Shown here one piece after another: positions 5,723 through 5,786 of a stretch of 5,786 nucleotides of DNA. Each line of letters opens with the position of its first letter. The first letter of the stretch is position 1. Made by a program: the position numbers and the translations under genes. The notes below the pieces were generated by a model. That model worked only from the letters and a program-made list of their open reading frames with translations, searched no databases and was not told the origin of the DNA. Source of the stretch: an uncultured Lachnospiraceae bacterium (GTDB taxonomy: Bacteria; Bacillota_A; Clostridia; Lachnospirales; Lachnospiraceae). The stretch is from NCBI GenBank assembly GCA_951801245.1, contig CATOMC010000029.1:1-5786 (forward strand), given 5' to 3'.

Positions 5723-5786
5723 TCCACAAAGAAAGCACCAACCTGCGTAACCAGCCAGATACTTCTGCGCTTTGTGGACAGCTTTC
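5723..5786. repeat. Overlapping inverted repeats at the window edge
   Basis: TCCACAAAG (5723-5731) and CTTTGTGGA (5770-5778) form a perfect 9-bp inverted repeat. GAAAGC (5731-5736) also matches GCTTTC (5781-5786), an arrangement that would be either a pseudoknot or two mutually exclusive stems. The three minus-strand frames across this stretch stay open for 22-40 codons from the window edge, but none has recognisable protein character, so I treat it as non-coding structured DNA cut by the edge. Confidence 0.4.

Noticed and set aside
5720..5782. DnaA-box-like TTTTCCACA and CTGTCCACA, hinting at an origin
   Set aside because: They have one and two mismatches to TTATCCACA, are too few, and no dnaA, dnaN or AT-rich unwinding region is nearby; they are explained by the inverted repeat.
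5560..5786. T-box or other amino-acid riboswitch ahead of tyrA
   Set aside because: No conserved T-box sequence is seen, and the predicted tyrA leader of about 38 nt is too short, although a start beyond the window cannot be excluded.

Overview
The window looks like a core-chromosome segment of a low-to-mid GC Bacillota bacterium, most likely a gut-type Clostridia (Lachnospiraceae-like). This rests on clear sigma-A promoters, GGAGG-type ribosome binding sites, a Bacillus/Clostridium-type EPSP synthase, an ACT-domain prephenate dehydrogenase, a VanZ-like protein and a MepA-like MATE pump. The taxonomic call is inference from protein style; no marker gene is present.

Layout. Positions 1-190 are non-coding: a long imperfect hairpin element (about 20-117), then a textbook promoter (TTGACT, 17 bp, TATACT) with a striking two-site palindromic operator (145-190). 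This promoter drives a two-gene, translationally coupled (TGATG) plus-strand operon of a MarR-family repressor (279-734) and a MATE multidrug efflux pump (734-2059). A 162-bp gap carries a probable promoter for a second plus-strand unit: a single-domain PilZ protein (putative c-di-GMP receptor, 2222-2563) and, 39 bp on, a small VanZ-like membrane protein (2603-3097).

The right half is on the minus strand: tyrA (prephenate dehydrogenase with ACT domain, 5559-4462) followed after 56 bp by aroA (EPSP synthase, 4405-3131). They share an upstream extended -10 promoter (about 5604-5632) and end in a good intrinsic terminator (3099-3124), which sits between the convergent vanZ-like and aroA genes. 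Upstream of tyrA lie a perfect 14-bp tandem duplication, an AT-rich hairpin and, at the window edge, overlapping inverted repeats. No tRNA, rRNA, CRISPR, transposase or phage gene is visible.

Function. The left operon reads as a self-regulated drug-efflux module: the repressor should bind the palindromes that straddle its own promoter and be released by a ligand or oxidant. The middle pair couples a second-messenger receptor to an envelope protein of unknown mechanism. The right operon supplies chorismate-pathway and tyrosine biosynthesis steps. I see no clear novel system. The most informative items are the operator/promoter architecture, the cysteine-rich MarR protein, the PilZ-VanZ pairing and the unexplained structured intergenic DNA at both window ends.
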